A stretch of DNA of 64,000 nucleotides, taken from Siphonodentalium dalli. Its lineage: Eukaryota; Mollusca; Scaphopoda; Gadilida; Siphonodentaliidae. The notes beneath the pieces were generated by a model. That model was given only the letters and a program-made list of their open reading frames with translations. It was not told the DNA's origin and searched no databases. The first letter of the stretch is position 1, and every line of letters begins with the position of its first letter. Both the position numbers and the translations under genes were made by a program. Shown here piece after piece: positions 10,101 through 21,102 of this stretch. Where the stretch lies: positions 185,237,956 to 185,301,955 of the forward strand of contig CP136063.1 in the NCBI GenBank assembly GCA_032622095.1. The letters run 5' to 3'.

Positions 10101-13100
10101 TGGTCTCTTATCTTTCCAATTTAAAATAACTCACAATATTTTGTACACAAACACAAAACTCATGAAATGTAAATTATCAGAAACAGAAATGTGTAGCTTA
10201 TGTCAAACAAACAGGGATACAATTACTCATCTACTCTATGATTGTCCAATCACTAAGTCAATATTGTTAGAATTCCAACAAATGATGAAAGTCAGATGTA
10301 ACATTGAATTAGAATTATCCAAAAAAATGGTAATTTTTGGACTTCCATGTGGAAATTACTCAGACATTAAAGGGATTTGTATCCTCCTTTTCAAAAGTTA
10401 TATATATTCATGTAAACTGAGATCTATAGACCCAAATTTAGCTGGATTCCTAGTATGGCTCAAATGTTATAAAACAATGGAATGTGTAGCCGTAAGATCC
10501 TTTGCATCAAAAAAGGAACTGAGCTTTCAAAATAGATGGGAAACAATTCAAGAACTATTCCATAATTGAGTGATCACGGTGCTGAGACAGAAACCCAAAA
10601 TATAGTATATCTATTATTCACCCATTTTCAGTATATGAATTTTATACAATAGATAAAATTGAATCAGAATGCTGTGCACTGCAGTTTACACAATGTGGTA
10701 AATAATTTAATTTTGACAAGATAATGGCAGAGAAATCTTCTTCATCCCATTCACAATATGCATTTATTAGTAAAAGTTATGGGTGTGAAACATACAGAGA
10801 ATCGAAAACCACTCTACTTATCAGTCAACCAATTATACAACTATAAACGCTGTTCCTAGTATTAAGAATAACTGGTAACGGGATATTTGTGGATTTTACA
10901 ATACCATGCTTTCCATATGAGCTGTCAGAAGACTAATGAATAATCATCCTGTATATATATAAGCTGATAGATGTATGTATATTATAGTATGATTTACTAA
11001 AACGCGACATATTATTTATTCACGAATGATATTCATTCAACATCACATGATTATTACTTAAATGATATGTAAAACATGACTATGTATTTAGACCTAAATA
11101 CAAACATTAAAACAAAACAAAACTAACGAAAACGATTTCGCCATCGAGAGTCACTGCATTTAATTAATCTATAAGAATGACGGTGTGTGTTGTCAATTTG
11201 GATATAATATTTGTAAAAATTAAAGGAACTTTGTTCTCAGTACACTGACAATAATGATTTGGCAGTCATTCGTGATTTATGTATGATTTTGATAAGTTTT
11301 GCATTTTTTTTTTAGATACGATGAGCTAAGTAATTTAATTTGTAGTGACATCAAAATATATGCTGAATATTTAGCAGTTACAATTAAGAAAAGTAAGACA
11401 GACCAATATCGAGATGGAAAAGAGGTCCTGATTTCAAAAGGGGATAGTTGTGCTTGTCCCCATCAAATGTTTTTAAAATATTCAAATATTGCCGGTTTAG
11501 ATTTTTCAACAAATATATTTGTGTTCCGACCTATAAATAGGTCAGGAAGCAAATGTTCACTCATTTCTAAAAACAAAATATTGAGTTACACAAGGACAAG
11601 GGAATGCATTTTACAGAGACTTAAGATGGTTTCTGGAAATCTCAATATTGGTCTGCATTATTTACGATCAGGAGGGGATTCGGAAGCCGCAAGCAAAAAC
11701 GTCACAGAAAGATGTTTAAAACGCCATGGGCGTTGGAGGTCTGATGTGTGTAAGGATGGCTATGTTAAAGATACTCTGGAAAATCGTCTCAAAGTGACGA
11801 GAGCGCTGACTCTTTGAATGTGTAATTACTATTGTTGTCCATGTTCATTACAATGTATATATTTAAAGTCATGTCTAACACGTTCGTTACATATGTAAAT
11901 GTTTACATGCCGCTCTTTGTTCTTTTTCAATGCGCACATCGCTTGGTGGCAGAATAGTGTTATTGTTGTTTATTTGGGGTTAGGGAAGACTTATATTTTC
12001 CCGCGTTTCGCCAATTATAGCGGGAAAATTATGTCTTGTACCGTTGCACGAAATAAACAACTCATGAGTATTGACCAATGGGGAGTCCCATATATTGGTC
12101 ACGTAATGTTTTAGTGAATGATCGAGGATATTCTGTGTAGAGTCAGTTTTCAAGCGAAGCGCGTGACGACCGCACACAATTTTACAAACAAAACTAATGT
12201 AATTCGGTTTCCCAAAGAGATATATAGAAGATAATTTTGCACTTTATATTATATACAGTGTGATTATTTGTTATGTTTACAAAAGTACTTATATCGAGTT
12301 TTCTATATTTATGTGTGTGAACTCCGGACACCAAATTTTGTTGCGTAGCAGTACATGGCACTTGTACAGTTTTCCGGAGACAGGTTTCCATAGGTTTTTT
12401 CCCAAAAAATGGTTTTATCTATGGTTTTTCCTGAACGGCTACGGAACATTAGACTAGGTAAATAGAGCAGGGAGAAATACTTTAGTGTTTCGTATGAGCA
12501 AATGTTGAATGCGTGAATATATATAGTTATAATTACTTGCGCCAGTCCATGCTGGACGCAAGTAATGTTTTCGGCTCGGATGTCTGTCCTTCCGTGAATA
12601 TGTTACGTCATACCGGAAGTACATATTGTAAAAAATGAACACGCGCTAATATGAAATGGTTGCATCAATTGTAATTTAAATCCACATATATACTTAATTT
12701 ACATTGTTATCTGGTTTTATTTTGGTAATAAATCGTTCATAAATGAACAATATTGAATTATTTCTTTCTGGAAACCGATCAAGACGCCATGACGTCACGA
12801 CGCACATCAGGACGTCACAAGCTACATGGGCGCGCAAAACACCAGACATGATTGCGTCGATGTCCAGACAGCTGAGACTCGTATTACACGGACAGGCTAA
12901 ACCATTCCATCTGCCAACAACTTCGTGTTTGATTATTATAAATATATATACTACATGTAAAACAAACGTCGCAACAGTACGTGCCCATTAGAAGCCTATT
13001 TTATATATCTTGAAACTCGAGGAAATGAGTTGAGATCAGTCTAAAAGATGCGTGCGGAATCGTTTTTTTTTTTCGCAGTGACTGTGAGGTGCGAACATAT

Positions 13101-16100
13101 TTCTGGAAAGTTCAAAACATTTTCGAAAGATCCTGGTGCATATAAATCATGTCCGGTCAAACAGTCGGGCGCGTGGTTCAATTGAAAAACAATTGCACTG
13201 AAAATGTGAATGTGGAAACATGGATTATTAAAATGCCTTATTAATTAACTGATATGTTCCCGAAGTCTGTAGATCAGTCGCTAAGGGCATGTTCACATTG
13301 ACACATTGTTAATCAAAGACTAACCAATGATCCCGTTTCCTTTATTTAATTGTGTCGGTATTTTGTAATTTATTTTCATGGATTTTGCCACTGGCATACA
13401 CATGTGCTTGATATCATTCTAGTCAAACTAGTAAGTTAACCCAATTGGCATATAATATAGCATCGTCGGCAATCAATCGTCTTCACACCCTTCATATGAA
13501 CGATGTCTATATTGTCATATTAATATGTCAAACAACTCGTACGTATTACTGAGACTATCATTAGTGTAACTAGCGTAGATCAAATTGAGATAACAGAGAT
13601 ATTATGTCCGTACACACAACTATTTCAGCGATGGATGAACAGAGATTTGATATCTAGATTTTTGTTATCAATCTCTCAAACGAGGGGCCACCACCCGTGG
13701 TTCAATCTGTTGTTGGCAAGACACCACACAACATGCCAAATGTGTGATGGGCGCAAGTATAGGCAGCTCCAGTGAGTGCATTCTAGTTTGATATTGTTTT
13801 CACAGTGCTTCACATTACAAATGATGTGAGTGAAATATGAATTGCCGTGATTGTGCACACCCTGGATGTAATTATGTATAAGGCGTCATCAATAAATGCG
13901 CACATCGCTTAGTGGCAGAATAGTGTTATTGTTGTTTATTTGGGGTTAGGGAAGACTGGAATATTCCAATTTATACTTTTAGAATATGGGTCTTATTGAG
14001 TGTACATTAACTAATGAACCTGTTTCAACAAAGAGGTTAACTTAAAATTGCACAGAACTCCAATAAAGAGTCACCCATTAATCAGATTTTGATATATATG
14101 ATAAACAAGTTTCTGCTAGCCGCACCCTGGCATTGTACTGGTGTATTGTGTCAATAAAATCTATATATCTATCTATTGTCCATAGCTAACACAATCCAAT
14201 AATTCACTGATGATTCACTGTGTGATGATAGTTCCTGTTCACAGTGGCAAACATGTATTAATTACATTATCAGTTACTAATTATAAAGGGCCATAACTCT
14301 GTTAAAATATATTGGATCACAGTCATATTCAAACTCGATCTGTATTTTGTGGTGAGAAACTCATATACTACATTTGATGCCGATCAGATTAAAAATAATT
14401 GAGTCATCGCAGTTAGCGTGAATTTTAAGCAAAAAAAAAGAGCGAAAAGCGTTAATTAAACTATACCAAAATGCATACAGATGAAGAACTTGCAAAGAAA
14501 CCCCTAGGTAAGAAATGTGAGGCGTATCACAAGAAAAATGTTTGACTTATTGCATCGGATAGCATGTTTGTGTGGAAGGTTAATTATTTTTCAAACCGTT
14601 CAACCAATCGATACCAAAAACTATACAGGTGAGGGGTATTTTAATTTAGAGAGCTTTTCTATCACGTATGTGTGTATATATATATTTTTTAATCTAATAA
14701 ATAGCTATGACTCCGGTAAGTCAATTTAGAGTATAAAAATTCTGTATATTATAGTATTTCGGTAGCCCGTGTATTGACAAAATACTACATCAGATTTCGG
14801 GCTGAAGATTTGACATTTCTGTACAAAATACTCATTGATGAGTAGCTCCCTTGGGAATGTTCAGATAATAAGTTCAACAAACGGCCAAGGCCACGCGATA
14901 ACTCTTATATGTGCGAGGCTCCCTATGGGAGACCTTTGTGTATAAGAGAAATCACTGGCATATGATCTGCAATGCTGCACCAGCATGTCTCCCGTAAATA
15001 AAGGGAGCGTAAACGAGAGCGTCATATATAGCTAACCTGTTATTGTGCCAGTTGGCCACCATTCGAAAAGTAGCGGCACTGAAGTCTGGATAGAAAACAC
15101 CATCTGAAAACACAAATTCAAGCTCATTGACTGTGAATATAAAACTATTTATCTCGCATTTCATTGCAGAGGCACCGAACTTATGACCGAAGTTGTGTTG
15201 GTATGGGAGGTGGAATTAACATTTGTTTGTGAATTACTCGTATATTTGGTCTAATTTAGGAATAAAAGTTACCGAATTATGAAAATATCCTCAAAAATAT
15301 ACTAATAGTATAGTATAATGGTACTATGAACGCGATATTATCCACAAAACACACTTTGTGTGAGAGAAAATGCAGTTCGATTATATTATGTTTTCGCGAA
15401 AAGCACGTTGGTTTGTTTCTCATTATGCAGAGAGCAGCGAAGTTATTCGTAGATTTCCGGAAATAGTCGGCTATTGTCGCGAATATTCCGCGTAAACAAC
15501 AACCACGCGTTTTCGCACAACAACACAACACAATGCTTAAACCCCCGTCAAGTTTATTCGGGAGAAAACTGCGCCATATACGATTTCGCCTTCACATGTT
15601 GTGACGGAGACATGTTGGTGTGTGACGTAATTTATGAAGTTATTTAGAACATGCGCGCGCAATTTACTCCGTATATATGATCTACGATACAATCGGTTGC
15701 AAAATCATTATTCTCAGCTTATATTTGCGCACATATATATACTGTTCCGAATGACTTTATTAAAGCGACATAGCTATTCTATATGAACCCTGTAGGCGAA
15801 TTAGAATACGAGTTTAACTTTAATATAATCTATTCAACTATTAAATACTATATATAGGGGTCATGCTGTCGGAGACTTGTATATTTGTATATAGAATGCA
15901 TACTTTTTTCTATAGTTTGACGTTTTGTAATAATGTTTGAAGACAAATAAACAACTGGATTGAATTAAATTAACAATCACGTACCTGCATACCGCCATGG
16001 TGACCACCTCCACCGTGGCCACCCGCATGGTGAGAAGAGTGGGCGTTGTGAGGCGACCCTCCATCAGAAGGTTCAGGATGTTGATGATTCGAGGAACCAT

Positions 16101-16326
16101 GATGACCACCGTGGTCTACATGACCTCCGTGACCTTCATTGGCATTGTCGTAGTCATAGTTGTAATAGTCTTCGTCATAATCGTAATAATCATCATAGTA
16201 CGCGTAATCCGTGGTCATAGAATCTGGGATCGCGGTCGTGACGTCATGGTGTGTCGGATGGCTGTCCGAGTTGCTGCCGGCGTATGGTACATCCCCTTGA
16301 TGGTGTTGGTGGCCGTGATGTTCCAT
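6708..16326 (-). CDS. Ctr1: CTR-family high-affinity copper transporter, three coding exons, 288 aa
   Basis: Homotrimeric plasma-membrane channel family that imports Cu(I). Coding exons on the minus strand are 16326-15985, 15103-15037 and 7165-6708 (342 + 67 + 458 nt = 289 codons). Splice phases match (0, then 1) and all four intron ends are GT/AG (CAG^GTACGT; TTTTCAG^; ACAG^GTTAGC; TACTGCAG^). The protein starts MEHHGH (His at position 3, an amino-terminal Cu/Ni-type site as in animal CTR1), has 22 His in the first 114 residues and a Tyr/Asp-rich acidic run (about 40-60). It then has MQM (113-115) before TM1, LYEGL at the TM1 end, YCLMLCAMTYN with M192-x3-M196 in TM2, and G209-x3-G213 in TM3. 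The C-tail has Cys pairs (241-242, 268-269) but no terminal HCH. Intron 2 is 7.87 kb and hosts mobile elements in antisense. It looks intact. 5' UTR and promoter are not defined. Confidence 0.88.
7166..7806. repeat. Intron 2 (3' part); dispersed repeat X, copy 1, broken by a LINE
   Basis: From about 7540 to 7795 the sequence matches 28862-28975 ('aaagacatattatg(t/a)acttgttcgagt(g/t)cgt' and 'gattcgggacgca(t/a)ctatc(g/t)gcgataaact'). It resumes after the LINE at 11134-11210 ('catcgagagtca(c/t)tgcatttaattaat', 'gtgtgtgttgtcaatttgga'). So a pre-existing repeat was interrupted by LINE insertion. Nothing coding is recognised in it. Confidence 0.6.
7807..11119 (+). mobile_element. L1/Tx1-like LINE, 5'-truncated copy with 14-bp target-site duplication
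   Basis: Non-LTR retrotransposon copy of 3.3 kb lying antisense in intron 2 of the copper transporter. It is flanked by AAACTAACGAAAAC at 7793-7806 and again at 11120-11133, and the two halves of the interrupted repeat X join correctly when it is removed. The 5' end (endonuclease and ORF1) is missing, as usual for truncated reverse transcription. It retains most of the ORF2 reverse transcriptase and C-terminus, a 550-bp 3' UTR and an A-rich tail (aacattaaaacaaaac). It is dead: at least five in-frame stops and a frameshift. Confidence 0.9.
7815..10569 (+). pseudogene. LINE ORF2 remnant (reverse transcriptase and C-terminal Cys/His region)
   Basis: The reverse transcriptase domain is recognisable throughout. 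Seen in order: SPGSDGYTASFYK, ITCIPKS, NWRPISLLNVD, SQLGFMSGRYIGEST, AVLDFEKAFDS, GVRQGAPLSPYLFIL and the catalytic QYADDLNLFL (about 8888-8920). After it come thumb/connection segments (NDWSFGNLSIYGKITVIKTLALP; FLWSGKPDKIKR; GGLKFP). The end is a Cys-x2-Cys...His-x4-Cys element (CSLCQTNRDTITHLLYDC) near 10190-10245. Broken by stops at 8190, 8295, 8376, 9111 and 9258 and a frameshift near 9950-9970. The order and wording of motifs match the L1/Tx1 group rather than RTE or CR1. Confidence 0.9.
11217..11817 (+). pseudogene. Tyrosine recombinase catalytic domain (Crypton/DIRS-type), one frameshift
   Basis: Site-specific recombinase domain that cuts and rejoins DNA through a phosphotyrosine. Translation from 11217 gives LKELCSQYTDNNDLAVIRDL then CMILISFAFFF, followed directly by RYDELSNL in another frame; one extra T in the T10 run (11304-11313) explains the break. 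All catalytic positions remain: Arg (11314-11316), Lys in KKSKTD, His-x2-Arg in LHYLRSGG (11656-11667), His in KRHGRW (11725-11727) and the nucleophile Tyr in DGYVKD (11761-11763). It ends at TGA 11815-11817. The N-terminal DNA-binding domain is absent and an in-frame TAA lies at 11214. It sits antisense in the transporter intron, next to repeat X. Which element class it came from cannot be settled from the domain alone. Confidence 0.75.
11929..13956 (+). repeat. 63-bp direct-repeat pair
   Basis: The sequence 'aatgcgcacatcgcttRgtgg...tagggaagact' occurs at 11929-11991 and 13894-13956 with a single difference (G/A). The 1.9 kb between has no recognisable element. The first copy lies ~110 bp after the recombinase remnant. 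Confidence 0.7.
12532..12566. other. Short perfect hairpin
   Basis: ATTACTTGCG-CCAG-TCCATG-CTGG-A-CGCAAGTAAT: a 10-bp stem plus an inner 4-bp stem. No terminator role is expected in an animal genome; it is probably a foldback remnant. Confidence 0.5.
15037..15103 (-). CDS. Ctr1: Copper transporter exon 2: 67-nt exon, MxM motif and TM1 approach
   Basis: A very short exon reading MVFSIQTSVPLLFEWWPTGTIT plus one base of the next codon. Acceptor TGTTTTCAG precedes the first base, and the donor is ACAG^GTTAGC. Its first Met completes MQM with the end of exon 1. The LLFEWW segment matches the family's 'LLF-x-x-W' just before TM1. It was found from splice-phase logic, not from an open frame of its own: the open frame over this region is in another register. 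Confidence 0.85.
15104..15984 (-). other. Copper transporter intron 1
   Basis: 881-bp intron, donor GTACGTG and acceptor TTTGTGTTTTCAG on the minus strand. No repeat or nested gene recognised. Confidence 0.8.
15985..16326 (-). CDS. Ctr1: Copper transporter exon 1: His-rich extracellular N-terminus
   Basis: Encodes residues 1-114. ATG is at 16326-16324; the exon ends ATG CAG at a strong donor (CAG^GTACGTG, 15985/15984), after which the open frame ends four codons later, as expected for intron sequence. Composition is striking: clusters HHGHQHH, HPTHH, HGGHVDHGGHH and HHAGGHGGGGHHGGM are separated by a block of alternating Tyr and Asp. Histidine-rich metal-collecting segments are normal for the family; the Tyr/Asp block is unusual. 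Confidence 0.85.
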
Positions 16327-16903
16327 AGCTTATGATGCGTCCAACTAGAGCTGCAACGTCTTAATGATTGTTCGTCACCCGGGGATCTGTTTTATTAACG
16401 CGACATCCGGATTCCAAATAATCGAACAGTGCGTCAAACTGAAAGACATAAAACAGTTTCAGGATCTTCCTGCATGGAGCGAAAATATGTTAAACTTTGT
16501 GAGCGTGTAATTATTTCACATAATTAAAGGTAAACAGTCAGTCTGCACAGCAGGTATACACACGTTTTATATAGCATCTCTGGTTTTAACACAACGTCTG
16601 CATCCGGGTTAGGTGTTTATATAGTTGAATTTTTAAACCAGTCAGTTTCGACACTTGAGGGTGTAAGTCCATTATCGTCTGTACCATTGGTTTGAGTCTT
16701 TGTGTGTAGGACAAACGTTTCCGCTCAAATCAAACACGTTCAACTACTTCTGCATAACATGCAGATCGCTTTCACGTGCACCACTTCAGCTAACGTTTAA
16801 TTTGTATTGGTCCTCAAATCATGCTGTGGTGTGTGGGGGCGCCTGAATCCTGAATACCAGTAATTGTTAACAGTGGTTGATAAATATTGAATGTCAGAAT
16901 ATT
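16327..16903 (-). promoter_or_regulatory. Upstream region of the copper transporter, promoter not resolved
   Basis: Lies directly 5' of the start codon on the minus strand. There is no clear TATA box and no perfect metal-response element (TGCRCNC) that I could find. An E-box-like CACGTG is present near 16770. The transcription start may be here, but there is no direct sequence proof. Confidence 0.3.
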
Positions 16904-18410
16904 CCTAATGAAAGTGTCAATGAAACTGTAGCTCAAATTGGAGGGGGTAATTTTACAGTCAATGGAGCTATTAGGAATGCGGAAAGTTGAAACGTCTAAG
17001 TAATACTAGATGTCAACATGAAGACATATATACATAAAGAGTAAAATTTAAGATGGCCGCTGGCGGCCCTATTTTCCAATGAATTTCAAAAAATAATTTG
17101 ATAGCTCCCATCTAGTTTGGTGACGATCAGATGAAATATGTGGTCTGTAGGGTGTGACAAAGGATTTAGTCACGCTGAGAGTAAAATCCAAGATGGCTGC
17201 CGGCGGAAATCGAAAAAAATTCAAATTCGATACCTCCCATCTAGATGTGATTGTAAACATGCCTGTATATATATATATTTAAAAAACAACTCCTCAATAA
17301 ATGCGGAATGGTGGCTGTGCCGATGGATTCAAATTGGTGGCTCACATCTGGAGGTCACCTCGAAGATCCATATGAAGTTGGTGATGATCGAATGAGGGAG
17401 GTGGTCTACACGGTTTGCCGAAGATATATTCACACAAAGAGTAAAATCCAAGATGGACGCTGGCGGCCATTTGTTTCAACGAAATTCGGAAAAATTTGAC
17501 GGCTCCCATCTATGGTCATCCCGGTGATGCATGTGCAGTTAAAAATGGTAATCTAGAGGTTACCCCGTAGATCCATATGAAGTTTGGTGATAATCGGCTG
17601 AGGTATGTGGTCTGTAGTGTGTGCCAAAGGATTTATTCATGCAAAGAGTAAAATCCAAGATGGCTGCCGGTGGTCATGTATTTACATCGAACATTGTTCA
17701 AATTCGATCGCTCCCATCTAGAGGTGATTCTAAACATACCTGTAAATTTTCAAAACAATTCTCTAATAAATGCGGACTGCATTTGTGCCGATAGATTAAA
17801 AATATGAAATCCAAGATGGCTGCTGGCGGCCATGTTTTTCAACGAATTTCAGGGGGAAATCCATGAATGTGACGTTTGGTGATGATCGATTGACGGTGGC
17901 GGCTTGTAGTGTGTGCCGAAGAATTTAGTCATATAAAGAGTAAAAACCGAGATGGCCTCTGGTGGCAATGCATGATGTTTTTCAACGAAATTCGGCAAAA
18001 TTTGATGGCTTCCCATCTAGAGGTTACCCCTCCCTCCCCGCCTAATAAAATTTGTCAAATTCGATAGCTCCCATCTAGAGCCGATCCTAAACATACCTAT
18101 AAATTTTCAAAACAATTCTCCAATAAATGCGGACTGCAGGTTGTGCCGACGTATTAAAATTTGCTATTCAAGATGGCTGCAGGCGGTCAAGTTTTTAACG
18201 AATTTCGGGAACATTTTCGATGGCTCCCAACATATGTCATTCCGAAGATCCATATGCAGTTTGGCAACGATCTGATAAGAGATGTGACCTCCTGTAGGAT
18301 GTGCTATAACGGATATTGTTGACGGGCGCACGCACGCCCGCCCCGACGAACTGACGGACGACGGACGCCAACCCATGGCAATAGCTCAAACTTGACTAAT
18401 AAAAAGGACA
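16904..18410. repeat. Array of ~150-200-bp units with AAGATGGC motifs
   Basis: About eight diverged units. Each has 'gagtaaaatccaagatggctgccggcgg', 'ttcgatagctcccatctagaggtgat', and 'ccatatgaagtttggtgatgatcg'. It ends in a C/G-rich tail 'gacggacgacggacgcc' followed by 'aatagctcaaacttgact'. The recurrent CCAAGATGGCNGC matches the YY1 binding consensus. Non-coding; short ORFs inside are chance. Shorter relatives lie at 4440-5066, and single units occur inside the hAT-like elements at 36880 and 60220. Confidence 0.7.
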
Positions 18411-19259
18411 AAAATGCCCATTCTTGCCACCTAATACCACAATTTGTAGCGTAGATACCAGCCCTTTATTTGAAGTCTAATAACATTTAAGACGGGGTAT
18501 GAATCCAGAATACCGGCTAGCAGCGGGGTGTGAATCCATGCAGCGTATCGCCTGGAAACGGCCTGAATCTCGTGTACCATGCAGGGAGTGACTCTTCGAG
18601 CGTGGTCTCTCTGGATGTGCCAACTAGATAAGCCCCACCCGAGTCGAGATTATGTTAGTTATCTGCGCTAGACTATAATGATATCGACCACAAATTGATT
18701 TAGTGTATATATGAAGTACAAAGTTTAGTAATCTACTGATTCCCCACTTATGCACTACCCCCCCCCCCCCCCCCCCACTCAACCACAAGTTGTCTATTAT
18801 TGATCTACCGTAGGTAGTGCCTTCCAGAGTAGCTGACTAACACTTGACAAACATTTATCTGATGAAAATACCCCTTTGCACAAAATCCTGCTCCGATGTT
18901 AGTTAAAACGATAAAAACAATCACACATACTCCACCAAATGCTATAGCTACCAACCAAAGCAACCATAACCCATATAGCAATAAGCTCTGGACGGCACTA
19001 TGCCAACCACCATCAAATAAAAACATCATGCATGTAAATATGTTCAGCTGTCATCTGGTAAACATTTTGTATGCTCAATTGTTTGTATTGCTTCCAGTCG
19101 CAAACACCATCTTTTATTTTTCTACCAATGATATTATAAAGCCACATGGCGGCTTGGATTCCCAAATTATGCATGGCAACACTCGCCTTTATATGTAATG
19201 TATATGCCACGGAAGGACATATTCAAGACATAGAATTTAGAAAAGTCGGGGCTCTAGTT
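18411..19259. other. Unidentified, with a C19 tract
   Basis: Contains a run of 19 C (18758-18776). On the minus strand a hydrophobic ORF (18805-19029) has a stretch LLLYGLWLLWLVAIAFGGV followed by VCVIVFIVL, which I cannot assign to any family. There is no supporting splice pattern, so it is not called as a gene. Confidence 0.3.
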
Positions 19260-21102
19260 TGATAATCAGTCAGGTGGTTCCAAGGTAGATGTTTTAATGA
19301 CTTCGATATTTCAATGATTTTTTTAGACAGAAAAGTGGTAAGTCCCCTTGACAGATTGACCTCATTTTAACAAATCTGAATCTCAGTCACCAAAGGAGCA
19401 TCCATACCATATGTAAGCTAAATAGTCCAACCTCTCTTGAGAAGACATTTTAAGAATTATTATAGAGACAAATAGGTTTGTCCCTGGTTCTGCCCTATTT
19501 GACCTGGAGACCCCATCTGAATAAATTTGAATCCCAGTCACCAAAGATCCCTTTATAGTAAATATCAGTAAAATAGACCTGATGGTTCCTGTGAAGGAAG
19601 CATATTAAAAATTATTATGAAGGGAAACAGTCCTTCACTTGGCCCCTATTTGACCTGGTGACCCCATTTTTACAAATCTGAATTCTAGTCAAACAAGAAG
19701 ATTCCATGCTAAATAAGCCAACTAGTTCATGCAAACATGTTTTAAGAATTACTATGGAGTGAAATATTTATGTCCCTGGATCTGCCCTTATTTGATTTTG
19801 TGATTCCATTTTCACAAATATGAATTCCTGTCACCCAGGGTCATTTCATACCAAATATAAGCAAAATAGGCCATTTGGTTCTTGCAAAGAAGACATATCA
19901 TGAATTATAGTGGAAAGAATGAGTATTGTACCTGGCCTTGCACATATTTGACCTGGTGACCCTGATTGAATAAATCTGAATCACAATCATCAAAGGAGTA
20001 TCAATATTAAATGTGAGCTAAATAGATTTGGTGATTCTTTCAAAGAAGACTTTTCAAGGGTTACAATAGAGGGAAAGTATGCCCGGGGCCTTTCCCCTAT
20101 TGGACCTGGTGAACTGATCTCCAGAGAATGGTTATAGATATGTCAGATTGCTCTTGACATGTGTAGGCATACAGTCATACAATTGGAACCAAAAGTTATT
20201 CTTCTTATTAATGATTCTCTGTCAAGAATTTGAGTAAATATTATTTTTGGGACCATGGATGGCCATGCAATGCCAAACCATAGCATCATTGTATTACTTA
20301 TATCCTGCAGCCCAGTTGTCAGACTAATTAATTATCTTGTCAGTGACAAATGTACTGCACAGTACTGCCTCTTTATATTGTGGCTCTGGATAAACCTGTG
20401 GATGTCCAGTCTAATTACTTTTAAATTGCCACAGCTGTGCTCTGTGGAGATTATGTTGTGCTATCCACACATAGGCATGTCAGATATAATATAGCTATGT
20501 AGTCAATAACATTTAACGGCAGGGACCTGACTACAGTGCATGGGGTGGGGTGGGGTGATGGGAGTATTGGGGAGGGTGAGGGTGGTGTGGGTGGTCGCGG
20601 TTTTGGTATGTCAAAAAAAAAGATCAAAGGTTAAAATGAAAAAATATTTATTTAAATGTTTTTTTTTTTTTAATTTTTTTTTTTTTTTTTTTTAATTGAG
20701 CAAGGATTTCAATTTAAATAATATATATATATTATAAGTTATGTCCCTTACTCTGCCCCTATTTGACCAAGTGACCCCATTTGAACAAAACTGAACCCCA
20801 TTCAATCAAGGACCCTCCATACCAAATATTAGCTAAATCGGCCAGATGGTTCTTGACAATAAGTCGTTCTAAGAATTACTATGGCAGAATATAGTTATGG
20901 CCCTGATTTCACAACTAATGGACCTGGTTATATCATTTGAATTTGAATGCGAGTCACCTAGGGAACATCCACACCAAATATGAACCCATTTGGTCTTACG
21001 GTTCGGGAGAAGATGATTATTGACGGACGAACGGACGGATAGACGGACGGACGAGGAGTGATGACTATAGCTCCACCGGAGACTTCGTCTCAGGTGAGCT
21101 AA
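19260..21102 (+). mobile_element. Long hairpin/CTAA-ended repeat, 5'-truncated copy
   Basis: Same family and orientation as 712-3569, entering at the segment equal to position ~1128. It contains the same repeated units, the G-rich and A/T-rich middle (20530-20750), GGAC microsatellite (about 21020-21055) and the identical terminus 'ctccaccggagacttcgtctcaggtgagctaa'. Confidence 0.7.

Larger units (their letters stand above)
11818..15036. other. Intron 2 (5' part), mostly unidentified
   Basis: Contains one half each of a 63-bp direct repeat (11929-11991 and 13894-13956), a perfect short hairpin at 12532-12566 (ATTACTTGCG...CGCAAGTAAT) and a possible LINE 3' tail around 14100-14175 ('caataaaatctatatatctatctatt'). 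It also holds a ~150-bp dispersed repeat at 14281-14430 (shared with 46.8-47.7 kb). A degenerate relative of the hairpin cassette lies at 14893-14956 ('aactcttatatgtgcgagg...'). No exon recognised. Confidence 0.4.

Noticed and set aside
11299-11316. Apparent splice acceptor (GCA, T10, AG) before the recombinase domain
   Set aside because: Translation upstream continues the recombinase (NDLAVIRDLCMILISFAFFF) into the T run, so a one-base homopolymer slip explains the frame change better than an intron.
15997-16335. 112-aa plus-strand open frame
   Set aside because: Antisense shadow of the His/Tyr/Asp-rich exon 1 of the copper transporter.
18805-19210. Hydrophobic minus-strand frames as a membrane protein gene
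   Set aside because: No recognisable family, no consistent splice sites linking the two frames, and borders on repeats. Kept only as a note.
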